Shown here: positions 9,421 to 24,100 of the stretch, in pieces
Position numbering within the stretch: the stretch's first letter is position 1
Layout of the letters: each line of letters opens with the position of its first letter
NCBI GenBank assembly: GCA_014706295.1
Contig: JACSVZ010000037.1
Coordinates: forward strand, 2,790,001-2,854,000
Length of the DNA stretch: 64,000 nt
From: Lycocorax pyrrhopterus obiensis
Taxonomy: Eukaryota; Chordata; Aves; Passeriformes; Paradisaeidae
Direction: 5' to 3'
The notes under the pieces: model-generated
The model's input: the letters and a program-made list of their open reading frames with translations, nothing else
The model's database searches: none
What the model was told of the DNA's origin: nothing
Made by a program: the position numbers and the translations under genes

Positions 9421-12400
9421 GGAGTGGCAGCTTCCGAACCGAAAGCCATGACGGGACAGAAACCAAGCTTCGACTCCTGCAGTAACAACACAGCAAAACT
9501 TCCATGTCTTTACATCCCACAGACTCTGCAGAACGAAACAGCAGCAGGGCAGGAGAAGGGGGAGCAAAGGGAGCCGTCATGTGGCATTAAGGTGGCAGTG
9601 GCTTCTCAAGTCTCTGCCTCTCGATGACGGACTGTGAGCGCTGCGCATCTCAAAATCAGATTAATCTGTCCCACAGTAACTGTTTGTCTTGCTCCAGTTC
9701 CAAAGCCCTGGAGCTGGAGAAAGGAGAGGGGAAAAATATCTCTGAGGAAGGGCCCTAACACCACAGTGTTTTTCTCACTCTCTCCCTCTTCTCCTCCCCC
9801 TCTCCATTGGCTTCAAGGCCAACAGCTCCTGGAACACAAACACTCTTGTAAACTTCTGAACCACACAGCCCTATGGTGGGTGGGTGTTTGCTCCCTGCCT
9901 GCCAGTTCCAATCCACCCACAGATTCCAAAGGCCCAGAACAAAAAGCAGACTCCATTTTCCATATTTAACAGGCGGTTCGCCTCCCTCCCCATCGCCTTC
10001 ACTCCCAGAAGCCGGTGCCTCTCCCCGGCACCGGGTCCCACCTTTTGCACGTCCCCCAGGCTTGAGGGGATGTTTGTGCCTATGTTTGTACACACAGAGG
10101 AGAAGTGTGTTCCGAGAGGGTTCCCCCCAGCCCCCTCTGGTTCTCACTGCCTGCCTGCTCGGGGAGAACTGGGGATTAGCAAGGGCTGTGCTGCATATTG
10201 CAGCTATTTGACAAAACGTTTGGGAAGGGCCTATTGTGAAGATGGTGAAGAAGGAAGGGGGGGAGCGTGGGTGCGAATGCGACACGTCAAAATTCCTGCT
10301 GCAGCTCACATTAGACAGCACAGCCCTTGGAGCAGCCAATTTCCACTTCCTCCATGCTTGTACCGTACATATTCATTGCTAATTGTGACAGAAGTAAAAC
10401 AATTTCTGCATGGCCAGGATATTTCATTCCCTTTTTTCCTTTAGAGGTTATCATTTATCAAGGTTGTCATTTTCACTGATCAGTTACAGTGAAACTGGGG
10501 AATGCCAAACTATCCAGAACCTGTGGAATAAGGTTTCAAATTCTCTGTTGCAAAGGATTATCTGAGAGTCAGGTGGTCTTTTTCATTCAAATCTTTCAAT
10601 TTTTCATCAACACACATATTCCGTTTACAGAAAATTATTTCACAAATGTGAACTAAGTTATTTTTTTGCCAAAAAAGTTTTGAAAGATTTATTTTAAAGA
10701 CAGCACTTCTTTTTTGTACATATTTCTCTGAGGTATGCACTGAAATAAGTGAATTTAAGACATCTAAAAAGTCACCAAAAAAAGTTTCAAGAATCAGTCA
10801 TACTTAAGATGAACCAAACAAAAATTTTCACTGTCTGAGAAGGTCAGTAATAGACTCAAGACAACAAAAATAGTCTTTTTTTTTTAATTAATGGAAAAAC
10901 CAACTATTTACAGCACACCTTTCAGGGCAAAGAGCTCAGTGAGGTGGCTGTGACTTTTCAGCGATGGCAGCAAGGCTGTGTTTTAGGGCTTTGGTCCAGC
11001 TAACTGATTTTATTTTACCATGTTCACAGCAGCTTCTCCCAGAGAACCCATGGATTCAGAACTCATCATTATTTTCTTAACCCTTTTCCCAGTTCTCGGC
11101 TCTGTCCAGCTCAGCTCCATAGCCTGTCTCCTGTATCTTTTATTTCCTTCCCAAGCACAGAACCTCTTGGTGGCCATATATCCATGATGAATACATGTAA
11201 TGAACATATGACCTGCTTAAAACACGACTTGCTCTCACCTAAAATTCATATTTAATTTGCAGGAAATCATCAGGCATCCCAGGAAGTATGGGAGGTGAGG
11301 GGTTGTTAAAAGCACATGAAAGAGTTCTCCATCTTTTGGAATTTTTTCGTTCCAAGTTGCCTGGTATGTTGCTCAGGGCTGCCCCTCCCTCCCTCACACA
11401 CTCTGCACCTACATGCCCCAGTGGGTGCTGCCAAACACCTCATCTAAAAAAAAAAAAATCAAAAAAACATGATCGCTAGCGCCAATAAAAAAATTAATTC
11501 GCTGGGAAAATCAGAGTCAGAGAAGGGAATAAAGCTGGAACTCTTGGGATTCCCAAAGGAGCTCACAGAATAGTCCTGTGGGGAGCCAGGGCTGCACAGA
11601 CTTTTTGCCATTTACATGAACACCAAATCTTTCATTTCTCAGCATAGCCAGCAATGAACAAACACAGCAGAGCGTCCACATCCAGCAGAGGAAGGGACAG
11701 GAACACCAAGCCAAAGCCTTGTCCCTGCAAAAAATGAACTGAACTGCTGCTGCCCATCCTCAGCATTTCCTCCCAGAGCCTCCATCACCGTTCTAGGGAA
11801 GAAAAACCAACACATTTCACACAAAGTTCAGCCTGGATTTAAGCAGGTCTCTCCCACAGCTTATCCCAAAGCAATCCATATGAAAGGAAATGAGTGTGCC
11901 AGCCTTGCCCTACAGGAGCTCCCGATTAGCAAAACCCAAGCTGCACCAAACGAGGTGGGTGACCTGCCCTCCCCTGCCCTCCCACACACGCTCTGCCATG
12001 AGGAGAAGCTCTGGGAATGCTGATTGGATCTGCTGCAGCTGCTGGGATGAGTAAAGGGCAGCAGAGCTGGGCTCCACAACCAGTGTGACCGAATGTGACA
12101 GCAGCAGTGACACAGCCTCGCTCCCACCTCATCCAGAACCCATAGGCCAAACATTCCCTCCCTCCACAGCCTCTCACAGACTCCAGGGAATTCACCTCTC
12201 TCTTACGTAATCTCTTCCATCTTTGAGATAATTTCTCATCATCCTGATATCTGTATTTTGCAAATAATATTGATAAGCTTAATGCACCTTTGCTAGAAAG
12301 ACTCTGTCAGACCTTCTGATCTGCTCGCTGGGTTTTTATCACCACGGCTTCTGATCCTGGTGTCTCTCCTCATGTCCTTTGGTACATCCTTTACAACAGC

Positions 12401-12740
12401 TCAACATCCAAAATCATGGCAGGGAATGAGTGTGCTTGAAATTTACAACCTCTTCCCCCTTGTTGTAAAGTGATCCCCTGTCTGCTGCTCTGACAGGTGA
12501 ACCTGCAATTTATTGTAGAGGCCTGTGCCTCCTATAAATAACACACAGAGCACCAGGCGCTCTGTGGAGATCAGTGCTTGCATCATCACACTCATTCAGA
12601 ACGTGCTGTCCTAAAAATCCTGGATTTCTACTCCTTTCTCACAAATTCTTATGCGTTGATCTCATATTTATTTCATTTATGGGCTTTCTGAATGAACCTG
12701 TGATTAAAGCACATGCACACCTCATTAGCATAATGAGATT

Positions 12741-12860
12741 TTTCCTACAAGCATGTAATGAAAACGAAACAAATTCATTCTGTCATTTTACAGATGTGGA
12801 ACTGCAGAACAGAGAGGATATACAACTGGCTTAAGGCCACCCTGCAGATCTTTATCACAA
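12741..12860 (-). mobile_element. MIR-like CORE-SINE fragment
   Basis: On the plus strand the segment reads CATTTTACAGATGTGGAACT, then GCAGAACAGAGAGGATATAC, then AACTGGCTTAAGGCCACCCT. This is the usual reverse-complement look of a MIR core (cattttacagatgaggaaac, then a gcacagagaggtt-like stretch). The ends are diffuse. Confidence 0.65.
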
Positions 12861-14354
12861 TCCAAATCTTTTACCAAGTTAAAATCAACTGCTTTTAACT
12901 TCATGACTGGGTTTTTTCCTAACAAAACTCCACAATATTCCTAGAACTACTACCAAATCAAAACTATGCAATAACAGAATCCAACAGTGAAAAACAAAGA
13001 GGACTGGGGTTGTTTCAATTATTTTCTTTTTGTCCATAAGACCTGTTCCATACTCCAGTGGGCAAGACAGGCTGTGTTTTGAACCAGACACTTCAGTCTG
13101 GTAGAAGCAGGTAGTGAAAGTCCCCCACTAGATTCGTATTTACTGAAGCGTCTGGTTTAACATTGCCCTGTTCTCTTTTTCAGGAAAAAGGCACCGAACA
13201 TTTTCGTTTCTAGACAGCATCAACTGTCAGACTAGCTTTTATGTAAAGCATTTCCATTTTGAGTCTCTTCAATTTTTAATTAGCTGTGTCAGAAGAGAGG
13301 AGCACGAAAGCTGGTGACAGGAGACATTGGGGCAGCAGGTTCCCAGTATCCCAGTCCCTGTGTCCCAGCAGGACATTTCCGCAGCCCCAGAGGCACTGGG
13401 GATGTTCCAGCAGGACCTGCTCAAATCAGCTTCCACCAGACTTTCAGAGAGTTCCACTTCTGTTTCCAGCAGTTCTGCACTTTCAGAGTTCCCTATGGCT
13501 ACAGGAATGGTATTTATGTAGATTAAACCCACTTCACTTACGTGGCCCTCTGACAAAGAATGGTGCAGAGAATAATTAGGGTTTAAGATTATTTTAAGCA
13601 AGAGATGAGCTCATATCTAGTAAACTTCTAACCTATTCCTGGGTACAGCATTTGTATTAAAATAATGAACAGCGACTGTGAGAGGAAGGACTGCAGGAAA
13701 GGCTGGCTGTGCTTAGATTCCCTTTTTCATCTCCACTCTTCAAAAACTTTTACTGGATTTCTTTCCTGCACGTGGCAGGCTGACAAGGGGACTCTCTCTC
13801 CTCTCCCCCTACCATCCATCATGTAATCCAAGGCCCATCTTGAAGCAATGATCCTGTCTCTCCCGTGCCTGCTGCAGCATCACCACTAGGACCAGGATCC
13901 ATCAGGGGATGTGCCAGCTGGCACCTTTCCCTCCCCTCTGCTTTCTTTCCCTGTGCAGGAGAAACCATTCCTTGCCTTCTGGGGCCAGCACTGGACCCAC
14001 ACTGTTCCTCCTAATGAATGCAACCTGTTCTAACGAATGTGAAGCTTATTTGTGAGTGTGGAGCTGCACTCAATTGCCTGACATTTCACATTTCTCACCA
14101 TAAATCTGGGTAACACTTTATTTTAATTACTGGGACATTTTCTAACTTTTATTGTTTCTGGCAAACACAGGCGAAATGAGCTCATTCATTATATAAGGTA
14201 TGTGAGCTATTTCTTCAGGGGAAATTGTGTTCTATATTACCCTTGCTATGCAACAAGATGCCATTCACCTCTCTTGTACATGTCATTAAGTGTCACACAG
14301 ACTGAGAAGGATTAACTCATCTTTTCCTGAATGAGAGACCTTGAAAGTTGATAT

Positions 14355-14390
14355 ATCCATCCATCCATCCATCCATCCATCCATCCATCC
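14355..14390. repeat. (ATCC)9 microsatellite
   Basis: Nine uninterrupted ATCC units preceded by a short AT run. A perfect tetranucleotide array of this length is likely to be polymorphic. Confidence 0.95.
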
Positions 14391-17300
14391 TTCTGCATTT
14401 CTAACACACCCATTAATTGTCAACAACTTTGTCACATCTCCACTCCAAAGCTGGTGAAGACACTACCTCGAGGTGATACGGAGGAAATTCCAAAATGCAA
14501 ATTTCTGACCTTGATTTGATTTTTCCTAGGTAATTTTGCTCTACAGGTGTTACAAAGGCCTAGACAAAGAACAGACTGGTGAGGACTGCACTGCTCAGGG
14601 AGATGCTGTGTGTGAGGACTGGGCACCAGAGCCTGCACTCAGGGCCCTGGGGAGACACAAAGGATTTTACAAATGCCCTAAAGCCTCAATGTAAAAATCC
14701 CTTTTTATTTCCAACCCCCTCCAGCAAACTTCTGTAACTTCACTAAGATGAACAGTACTGGAGACCAGAGAGCTTGGACTCCTCCAGCTCTCCAAGGTCA
14801 CATCAGAAGACCTGCAGAAAAGAACACTCAGCATCTCTGGGCCTTATTTGTCCCACAGCAATCTGTGCCAAATTGCAAACGGAGTCCAAACAAAGATTAA
14901 GTTTAGAATCTCTATCTCCATAATGATAATTTGGGGCCAAGACTCAGTAGGTGCTGAGCACTCTGCAGGCAACAGAACGTCTCACTTGTAAACCCAGGCC
15001 ATAACTTTTCAATTACTCAATTCAGACTGGACTGGAGAAATCATAAATCAGGCCACTCCTTTTGACAATTGTTTGAGCTCTAGAACTGGACTCCTGCTCT
15101 TGGCCTGGAGCAATACCTCTCCCCTTGTCTGTGCGTTATATCCCTCCTCGGACTGTACCTTCCTTGTTCCTACTGAGCCTGAGATGATGAAATTGGCCAT
15201 TTGCCCAGGTGAAGGGGGAAAAAAAAGGTAGTTACTGTAATGGAAGGGCTTTCTGACTCTTCTGACTGCAGAGTGAAAATCCCAGGCAGATAGCACAGAG
15301 CCTGTTTAATGACTCACACTCCACTTTTTCACCAGGGAAAAATTTCAGGCCTGCACTCAGTTAAAAGATGGAAATTTTTATAAAACTTCCATTGTGGTAT
15401 GTTACCATCTGTTCAGAAATTAACAAAAACAAAATCAAAGTAAGCAAATGGGTTGATTTTCTTTCTTTCTTTTTCTTGTAGTAAGAGCTTTCTGTTCTGT
15501 AGATAAGAGTGAATCTCCAAGGGGAACTGTGAGCGCATAGAGTTCAGTACAAGAAAATAGAGACTCCAGTGTAATTGTTCGCTGGCTTTGCGCAAATCGA
15601 CGTCCTGCAAAGTAAACTGTTCTCTCAGTGATGGCCATTTCCTCCTACAGTGATCAGGAGTGTTCCTGTCAGTCAGGGAGGGAGAGAATTCTTGTGTCTG
15701 CAAGCATTTGCATGTGCTCAGCCCCAAAAACTCCTCGGATCTGAACAGCATCCAAGGGCTTCTGATGAGACGACTTTCCTGACAAAGTGTTCCCTCTCCT
15801 GGGAACCAGGCCACTGAGGGTTTGGATGAGATGTGTATAATAACACAACATTTCAAGTTTTGGTTGGAGAAAAAAAAAATAAAGAAATTGCAGACAGCAA
15901 ATTTTGCTTCATTCTTTCTAACGGTTCACAAGAACACATAACTTTTTCCGCCTGGTTTTGAGCAAGAACGTATATTTCTTTTTTTCTTTTCAGAGCTGAA
16001 TTCTTGGAACTCATACCATTTTCATTTAGCTATTTTTACCCGCCCTGCTCCTTCCTGTATCCATGGAGTTTCATCAAAACATTGAATTCCAGCCTCTAAT
16101 GACATAACCTTCCCCTTTCCTTCCTGTTCTCATGTCACCTCTCATTTTCTCACCAGCTCCAAAGCCTTCTCTGATTTTTAGACTTTCTCTACTTTAGACT
16201 TCTTATTTTCTTTATGTACTTTGCATCAGCATTGTCCTCTACAGAGTGGAATATTAAAAAGTCACAAACTTCTGCATAAACAAGCAAACAAAGCAGTCCA
16301 CCAGCTGCCTCAGCTGAGGAGAACACCTTCTCTTCTTCCCAACGCTAAGGAAAAATCTGATTTCAAACACACAGCTTTGTCTCGCATCGGTATCAAACTG
16401 GAATGATTCGACTCAAATCACTCTGTGAGTGTCTTATCTGCTGGGCTGGGGATAAATCAGCTGCAGGACAGCTCAAGTGAAATGAAGAGAATGATTGCCA
16501 TGTAAAGCTGAGACAAAGGGACTGTGACACGCAGCCAACAACTTCACTGCCTGTATTTACCCACTAAATGTGAGATAAAAGTGCCATTCAATGTATGTCT
16601 CAAGTTACTCAATGGATTAGCACTGCAAAATACCTGTCATAGTCTGGCTCTTTCCACATGGATCCTACACTTGTGTATTCCTGCACGGCAGAGAGCTCCA
16701 GTGCTGTGTGAGCTTGGAGGGTAAATGCAGGAACAGCAATCTGGCATGAACATTCCTTGTCTTAGGAAAAAAATCAAACTGCGAATGGAATTCATTTGCT
16801 GATTTGCAGGAACAATGAAGTCAAGCAACAAAACTTAGCAAACCATATTAAAAAGCATCTTCACAAGTATTTTTCCAGACGACAGAGGTGTTTATGAACC
16901 AAAAAAAGAGGTGTAGAAGTTACAATTGCTCCAGGGCAAATTTTAACTGGTTTCCCCTCCTTATTAGATTTCTCATTCATAAAAAATTGCTGGCTGACTT
17001 AGCAGTCACTGCACCATGTGGGATTTTAGGTGTTCCTAACCATCTGCGTGCCTTTTTTCCATTTGTCTAACTAATTTTCCATTTTCAGTTTATTTGTCTT
17101 AATTTTATCTCTCTGTCTATATAATTAGAGTTATCTGGAACATCAAAGCAAGCCCTTATCCCAGCAGAGGGATGGACAGTCTATTTGCTATCAGAAGCAA
17201 TGAACATAAGCTCTAAGCTATTCCATACTCCACTGCCATTCTCTGCTGGCAATAAATAAAGTTCTTCATGCTATAAATCATGTTTGATCCTGACAGTTTT

Positions 17301-18763
17301 TCCTGATCTGAAGCCTGGAAGTTCAGAGTCCTTCCAAAGGGTGTCACTGAAGTTCCCAGCCAGGTTTGCTCTCAGAACACGACATTCTCAAATCCAGAGG
17401 AACAGCCCCAAGTGAATCAGTTTGAGCTCCACACTGACAATCTGCCAGGAATTGAAAGTCTCTGCATAAAACTGAATCCTGAAATGTGTCAGGTGCCCAG
17501 AATTTCCATCAAATTCAGTGGCTGAGCCATTGAGTGGGATTCAAGGATTAGAACATTAACTTGTGCAGAGTTACACCTATCCATAACTTCCCTATGGGAA
17601 TGCCGTGCCCGAAGATTACAAGACTAAGTCAGCAATTTCTCAGTTCCACAGTCTTGTCTCCTGGTGCCCAGCTAAAGTCTTTTATCAACAGAAAACAGCT
17701 GGAAAGCTTTATACAAAAAGTTATGATCCTGCAAGATTCAGAATATTATTTGCACGATAAGCTGAGAAATTAGATTTGAAGTCTTTCCTGTGTTTAAGCC
17801 TAAAAAGAAAAGCTTAGTAAGATTCAGAAATGCCAAGTTCAGTCTCGTTACACTCAGAAAATTAAGTCTGTTTGGATCCATGCAGATTATTTTGGGCTGG
17901 CCTACAGAAGCTCCATGGGGAACACATCCAGGTTAAAGAAGACATGCAAATGAGAGGTGTGTGACACAGATTTGTGCTGCCTTTCATTTTTGCTCATACC
18001 TAGAAGAGCTTCGTGATATCAATAATAATGTTTCTTTTAGATGTTCATTCTTACCCACACTGGAGTTGTGTATGTTTAGAATTCACCTGCAGTTTATCCA
18101 TATTTCATCTTTGTCATGCCCTCCTTCCCTACTGACTCTACACAGATCATTGACATTTTGATCAGTTGCAATTACAGAGGCATGTGGAATGATGGACTTG
18201 TGAAACTTCACAACTGAATCCGTGGTTCTTCCCCGGGTTGGAAAGGCCATTTTTAGCAAGTCAAATCACCATGACTTCCTTTCTGAGAGCTGTACATGGG
18301 CCATACCAAGAGCTGTGTGTTACAAGAGGGAACAGTGGAGTGGGTCATGGTTAGCACCAAGAACAAGACAATTTTGTCACGACCTACTGTGTTACCTACC
18401 AAAAACAAGTTTTTGTGCCATATTTTCATTCGTTCTCATCACAAGGAGCTACTGCCTTAAATTGCCTCTGTGAAGAGAGACTCTTCTCCCTCAGCAGAAA
18501 AAACAATGAGGTCCTTAAAAGGGTTGCTTATAAAAACTGAACAAGTTCACAGAGATGCTTTGTCATTTCTGCTCATTGCCCAATGATTTTCCTTATATAA
18601 TTGATTAATAAAGTCCATGAAATTTCTCTGGAGATAGGCCAGGCCACAGACCCTGTTCTCATTTTATTTTAGTTCTAGGAAAGGCAAGCAAGAAAAGATT
18701 GCTTCTAAAAAGCGTCAGCTACTATTGCTGACACTTGGTTCCCACAGACATCTGTCAATAATG

Positions 18764-18836
18764 GGGTGTCCAGGAGGTCTGTTCCTGGTGTCCAGGTCTG
18801 TTCCTGGTGTCCAGGAGGCTGTTCCTGGTGTCCAGA
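18764..18836. repeat. 20-24 bp tandem repeat
   Basis: Units of the form GGTGTCCAGG(AGG)TCTGTTCCT are repeated about three and a half times, with copies differing by a short indel (AGG present or absent). It lies alone in intergenic DNA. Confidence 0.85.
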
Positions 18837-21110
18837 GGTAGGCCACAAGCTGAGCTCTGTGCACTGGTCTCAGCCACCTGAGGGAATGCCCATCCAGATT
18901 TATTTTTAATGGATTTTGCTGCCACACTGTTTAAACAAATAGGAGCATGCACTGTTCGTGCAATTTCAACATCTTACTTGAAAGCATTTCATGTGCACCT
19001 CAAGCACTTCCTTCCACCTCCGTGTTTCCCTTCCTTTCCAGTGCTGTGCACTGGAATTCTGGCTTCCAAAGGCATCAGAAATGCCCCCAAATCTGTCTAA
19101 ACAAATACAGGGGCAGATAATCTAAACCAGAGCATTCCCATCTGTTGGATCTCCCCAAAGCTGACATTTGGTAATGACCATCACCTCCTAAGGGCAGACT
19201 GCACCTCCAAGGGAAGGCAGTGCCAAGCATATTGTGATTTTCATTTGCAAGATTTAACTTGGAAAGATCCAGTGACAATTCCTGAGTGGAAGTTAACAGC
19301 CAGTTGGAATCACTGTTAGCGTGCCAGGAGGAGGGGGCAGGGAGGGAAATAAACCTAAATTAGCTGTGGTTTGTGAGCAAGGGAGGTCAGCTCTGAAAAA
19401 AATAACACGATCCCAGTGGAATAAACAGTACAGCAGATAAATCAGTAACTGGGCCAGTCATGAAATACAGGTCCTGCAAATATTTCACAGCCATGGAAGA
19501 GGAGCTAAGGAGAAAAACAATTGACTGGCTGGGCACCACATACTCAGAGGGGATGTACAGGCTCTGGAAAGGTGGCACGGCACAGGGGTGCTGGCCAGCT
19601 AACTCCAAGGGATTGCTAAACTGGACACAGAACAGCCAACCACACACAGTTCTCCTCAGGATTTGTATTAGTGCCTGAGCACTCAGAACTCAGCATCTCA
19701 GCAGAGGCTCTGTGGCTGATGCTCTGTAGTAAGCCAAAGGTTACCTACTTTATCTTCCAAAGTTCAATTTTATACTCACTTATAAACCCATGCCAATTGT
19801 CTTCACCAACATTTGAATTTTTAAGATGGTGTTTCACAGACACTGGATTTGGATAGCAAGTTATGCTCTTTGAAAAGCATAAAGATTTGCCTCAGATGAT
19901 TTCAACTTAGTGCTCCCACGTATCACTCACTAGAAATGTGAAGTGCAGAAAGAAATCCAGCAGGTCAGTATGATCAGTAAGATTCTGAAAATTTTCTTCA
20001 AAAACAGAACCTTGAAAACATCATACACTCAAGCACATAAAGGAATCGTTTTTATATACTTTTCATCACACTAAAGAGATTCAAACACTCTTTCCTTCTT
20101 TATTTTCTTCACAAAAAATGAGTCACAGAACAGATAAAAACTAGCACATTTTCATAATGAAGAGCTGCTCTGACCTCTAGTTTATATTAATTGATGCAGG
20201 GAAAGAAGGGGAAAATTTCCAAAAACCATAAGAAAGTAGCAACTGTTCAGTGTAAGTAAGGAATCAGTTGAGCATTTTAAAAAACCTAGAAGTGTTTAGG
20301 ACATGGGCTTCAATATACAATCTGTTGTGAATGAGATCATACAACCAACACAAACCACCTATTTTCCCCTCTGTTCCAGATCCTGAGCACAGGTCTGTGT
20401 AACCAATCCGAAAGGTCTGAGCTGTTCTGGGGAAGTGTTTCGTGCCACATGGCTCCAATACAAGTGCACAGCATCAAGTGACCCACCCCTAGATCAGCAT
20501 GGCTGAGCACAAAATGCCCTGTGGGAATGGGCTGTGGCTCACAACACCAAAACCCTGCACAAGGTCAGTGGTGGGTCCATGCACCACGAAGCTGCAGAGC
20601 CCAGGAACCTCTCCCTGAGCTGGAGAGTAGCAGCACTCCCATCTCTTTCTGTACCTCTTGCAGGAGTTTGCAGTTTGGAAGCCACTCTGCTTATTGGCCA
20701 TTTCCTGTTGACAGGAGTAGGCAGGAGAGGGGAAACATCTGTAGGTGTTGCTGTAACTTAAAGGCTTTCCCTGCACAGCCTGGAAAGACAGAACTGCTTC
20801 CCATGTGCCTTAAATCAGCGGAAACCTCTGGTGCCAGCCTGCTCAGCTCTTAGCGGAGGATGAGGTCTGAGCTGCCACAGACATCCTACAATATTCCATA
20901 AAATTGTTAAAGTATTGGAAACAGGAAAAGTACCAATTCACTGAAAGAACAGTGAAATGAGTTCTAAGAAGGAAAGGCAAGTTGGACTATTTCCACCGAC
21001 AGTGCTGAGGTTATTTAGCACCTCAGTAAAGAAGGACCTTTAGAATATCACGTGTAACCTCCACCCAAGGGCTTCAACAAGTCCTCCACAGGGTTTCAGA
21101 GCACTTAGAA

Positions 21111-21170
21111 AAGTTACATTGTACTGACAAACTGAGGCAAGAGAAAGGAATGAAGCGATTCTCTCAAAAA
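21111..21170 (-). mobile_element. Possible MIR-like fragment
   Basis: ACAAACTGAGGCAAGAGAAA followed by GGAATGAAGCGATTCTCTC resembles the MIR core in reverse orientation. It is short and decayed, so the call is tentative. Confidence 0.35.
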
Positions 21171-24100
21171 ACAGAGGAGGTCTGGAGAGAAGCACAGATT
21201 TCCTGTGCTTTTAACCAGCCATGAGGGCTCTGCCTCATCAAGCCCACGCAGGTGATGGAAACTCATCAGAACCAAGGATCATTATGCAAGAGAGAGGATA
21301 CAAGGCTGCTCCGACACCTTCACCCAGCAACTCACTCAAGCCACAACTCAGAACAGGAAGTTTCAGTCAGACTTTCAATTCCCACACCAAGCTAAATCAA
21401 TCTAAATCAAATACATTTAAAAGAAAAAGCCTTGAATGGAAAAAAACAGTCTCTTTATGCCACCCACTACCAGAAAGATTATTGTTCTTGCCTCAAAACT
21501 ATTTCTGATTTGAAAGCTGCTTGAATTTAGAAATCCAGGGATTGGATTATTTTTTCTCTGTTTGAATTTCTACACAGGAAAACTGAGTAATTTGTACAGT
21601 TAGCTAAGCCAAAAAAACAAAAAAAAGAAAAGAGGCGGCGAGGAGGATGGCCACTGCTGGATTAGAATTAATTTATGCTGATAGAATGACACTGTCAAAA
21701 ATCCCACAGGAAGAAGCATTTTTAAAAGTCTTTGATCAGGCCTTATTTTCCTTTTTTTTTTTTTCAATTTTTCATTCCATTCTCAAAAGTTTACTCCTCT
21801 GATCCATAATAATTTTGGGACCAAGCCTTTGTTTCTTGACACCAAATGCTGCTGGTGTTATTTTCAGCACTGGAATTGCTGCAATGGATCCCATGCAGTG
21901 CCCGCTGTCCTTTCCTTGACACTGGCCACAAAAAGCTGCTTCACACAAAACTTTAAGACACTTCAAGAGGTACCAATCCAAAAAAAAGAAGTCTGTCCTT
22001 CACCACCAAGAGTTAAAAGGGTTCTCTTGTTTCCTCTCTGCTGTATTTCGTTTTAAAGATCATTACTGTAACAAATCCGGGGGTTTTGGAGCCATACAAG
22101 TATCCCATCATTCCTGAATCCTTCCACACTCTCAGCTGCACAGCCAGCAGTACAGAGTTAAAAATATAGATATAAATATATGTATTTATGCTTCACGGTA
22201 CATGTTACAAGCTCAAGTCTGTGCCTCCACACAGAAAAGAGCTGAAGCAGGGTCTGCCTCTGCTCTCTCCTTTTCCCTGTGCGTTTGTTCCCAGTGAAGG
22301 ATATCAGATGTGACAGCCCTGGAGTCTGCAGTCCTTTGTCTCCACAAAAGGTCCAGTTCTGACAGCAGGAGGGTGGGACTTCACTGGGACACTGTTTCAG
22401 CAGTATATTTCAATCAACAATGCCTTGAGAAACTTCCAGGAACCACCAGCAAAAGTCAGGAATGAGCAATACTGAGGCTAACTAGCCAGTCAAGGTTCTC
22501 TCTTTCTGAGAGCTCTTTCTGAGAACTACCAAGGAAACCAATTAAGATCAATTGCGTTCGTCATTTAGGCCAGAACACATCGGGGACCACGTCCCTGTTT
22601 ATTTATGGGCCACTTGAAAATAACCCTATGGAAAACAAGCAGTGAGTTGCTACTGGCATGGACTGGATTTGAAATGCAATCAAAGTTTCTGGTTTCCTTA
22701 GCAGAGTCTGTGAGCAAAGCACAGCAGCCCCCCTGCGAGCAAGCTCACAGAGCTGGGGGAAGGAAAGGGTTACCCAGTGCACCATAAATGTCACCAAAAT
22801 ATGCTGGGCACTCCGCTCCCCAGAGGGATTTTATTAGTATTTTCCACTTGCAGCAATGCCACAAGTACCCAGGAGTCAGAAAAAGAAATGGAAGCAGTTG
22901 TGAAATTGTCCCGTCTACTTTTACCGTCCACATGGAAAAACACACAAAAAGACTGACGGGCATACACTGGGAAAAAAAACCCAGATGACGCCTTTAAACT
23001 TCTTTTTTTCACAGTTTTTATGGAGACAGAGAACATCCTGAATGTCTAAACTGTCCAGAAGCACTGTCCCTTTAAAGTCGGAATGTGACTTTTTTTCACC
23101 CACAAGAAAAAGAGCAGTTTCCCAGGTTCTTACTGGAAACATTTCTTGGGAAAATATCCATTTCCAAAGCGTTGTTTTTACACTTTTGGTTCACTGGTTG
23201 TTTGACTCTTGTAATGCTTTAATAGTGTTTTTACTCCATGAATGTTTGTAATAACTTAATCCATCCTATTTCCTACAGTATCTCCTTTTAAGGATAATTA
23301 TATCAATATGCTTCTGACATTTTGTAATCCAAAAAACTTATTTTTGTTAGATTTCTTTTTCTCAGTTGGGTGATTCAAAACAAGACTTAATGGTGTGCTC
23401 CTGGCCCCCATGATTTCTGGAAAAGCTTTTGCACATTAAAACTCAATGAATAACCCAAAAATCCCATTAGAAACATGGATAATTGTAGCATTTTGTTAAC
23501 TTCTCACAGCTTTCTTTTCTAATAAGAGAGTTCGAGGTTAGCTACATTTTCCAAGACAGAAATCTCGTGCGTTTATTTTGTGTTCACCTGCCCTAAGAAA
23601 CTTTGCTTTGCTTTGTTTTTGGGGTTTTTTTCTCAAAAAGAGCTGCAAAGGGATGTGTTCTGTAACAGGCTAAAAGATATACCCATAATTAAATTCTCTT
23701 ACATATAGCCTTGAATAAGGGCCCCAACCATATCTATTTACAACAGGAAATATCCAAGAACCTAAGCAGATTTAATAGGCTTACACAAGTCTTTTTCTAA
23801 AGCTACTTGTGGCCTTCTGCAGTTGACATTGCTCAACTCAGTTCTTCCCAAACTTCTGGGCTATTTTGCCACAGTCAAGCCTCAAAAGTTTTCACACATT
23901 ATTGGAATTTAGGAATGAATATGCTTTATAGTACCACAGCCTGGTTTGGGCATTATGAGCTTATCACTTCAGGGTTTGCCTCTCCCTGTCTCCACTCAGG
24001 TCTCCTCTGCTGCCTTTTCTGATGCTCCACTTAGCATATAAACTAGCAATGGACATTTCTGCAAATCATTAAATTTAATGACAGCGGTATCTAATCTTGT

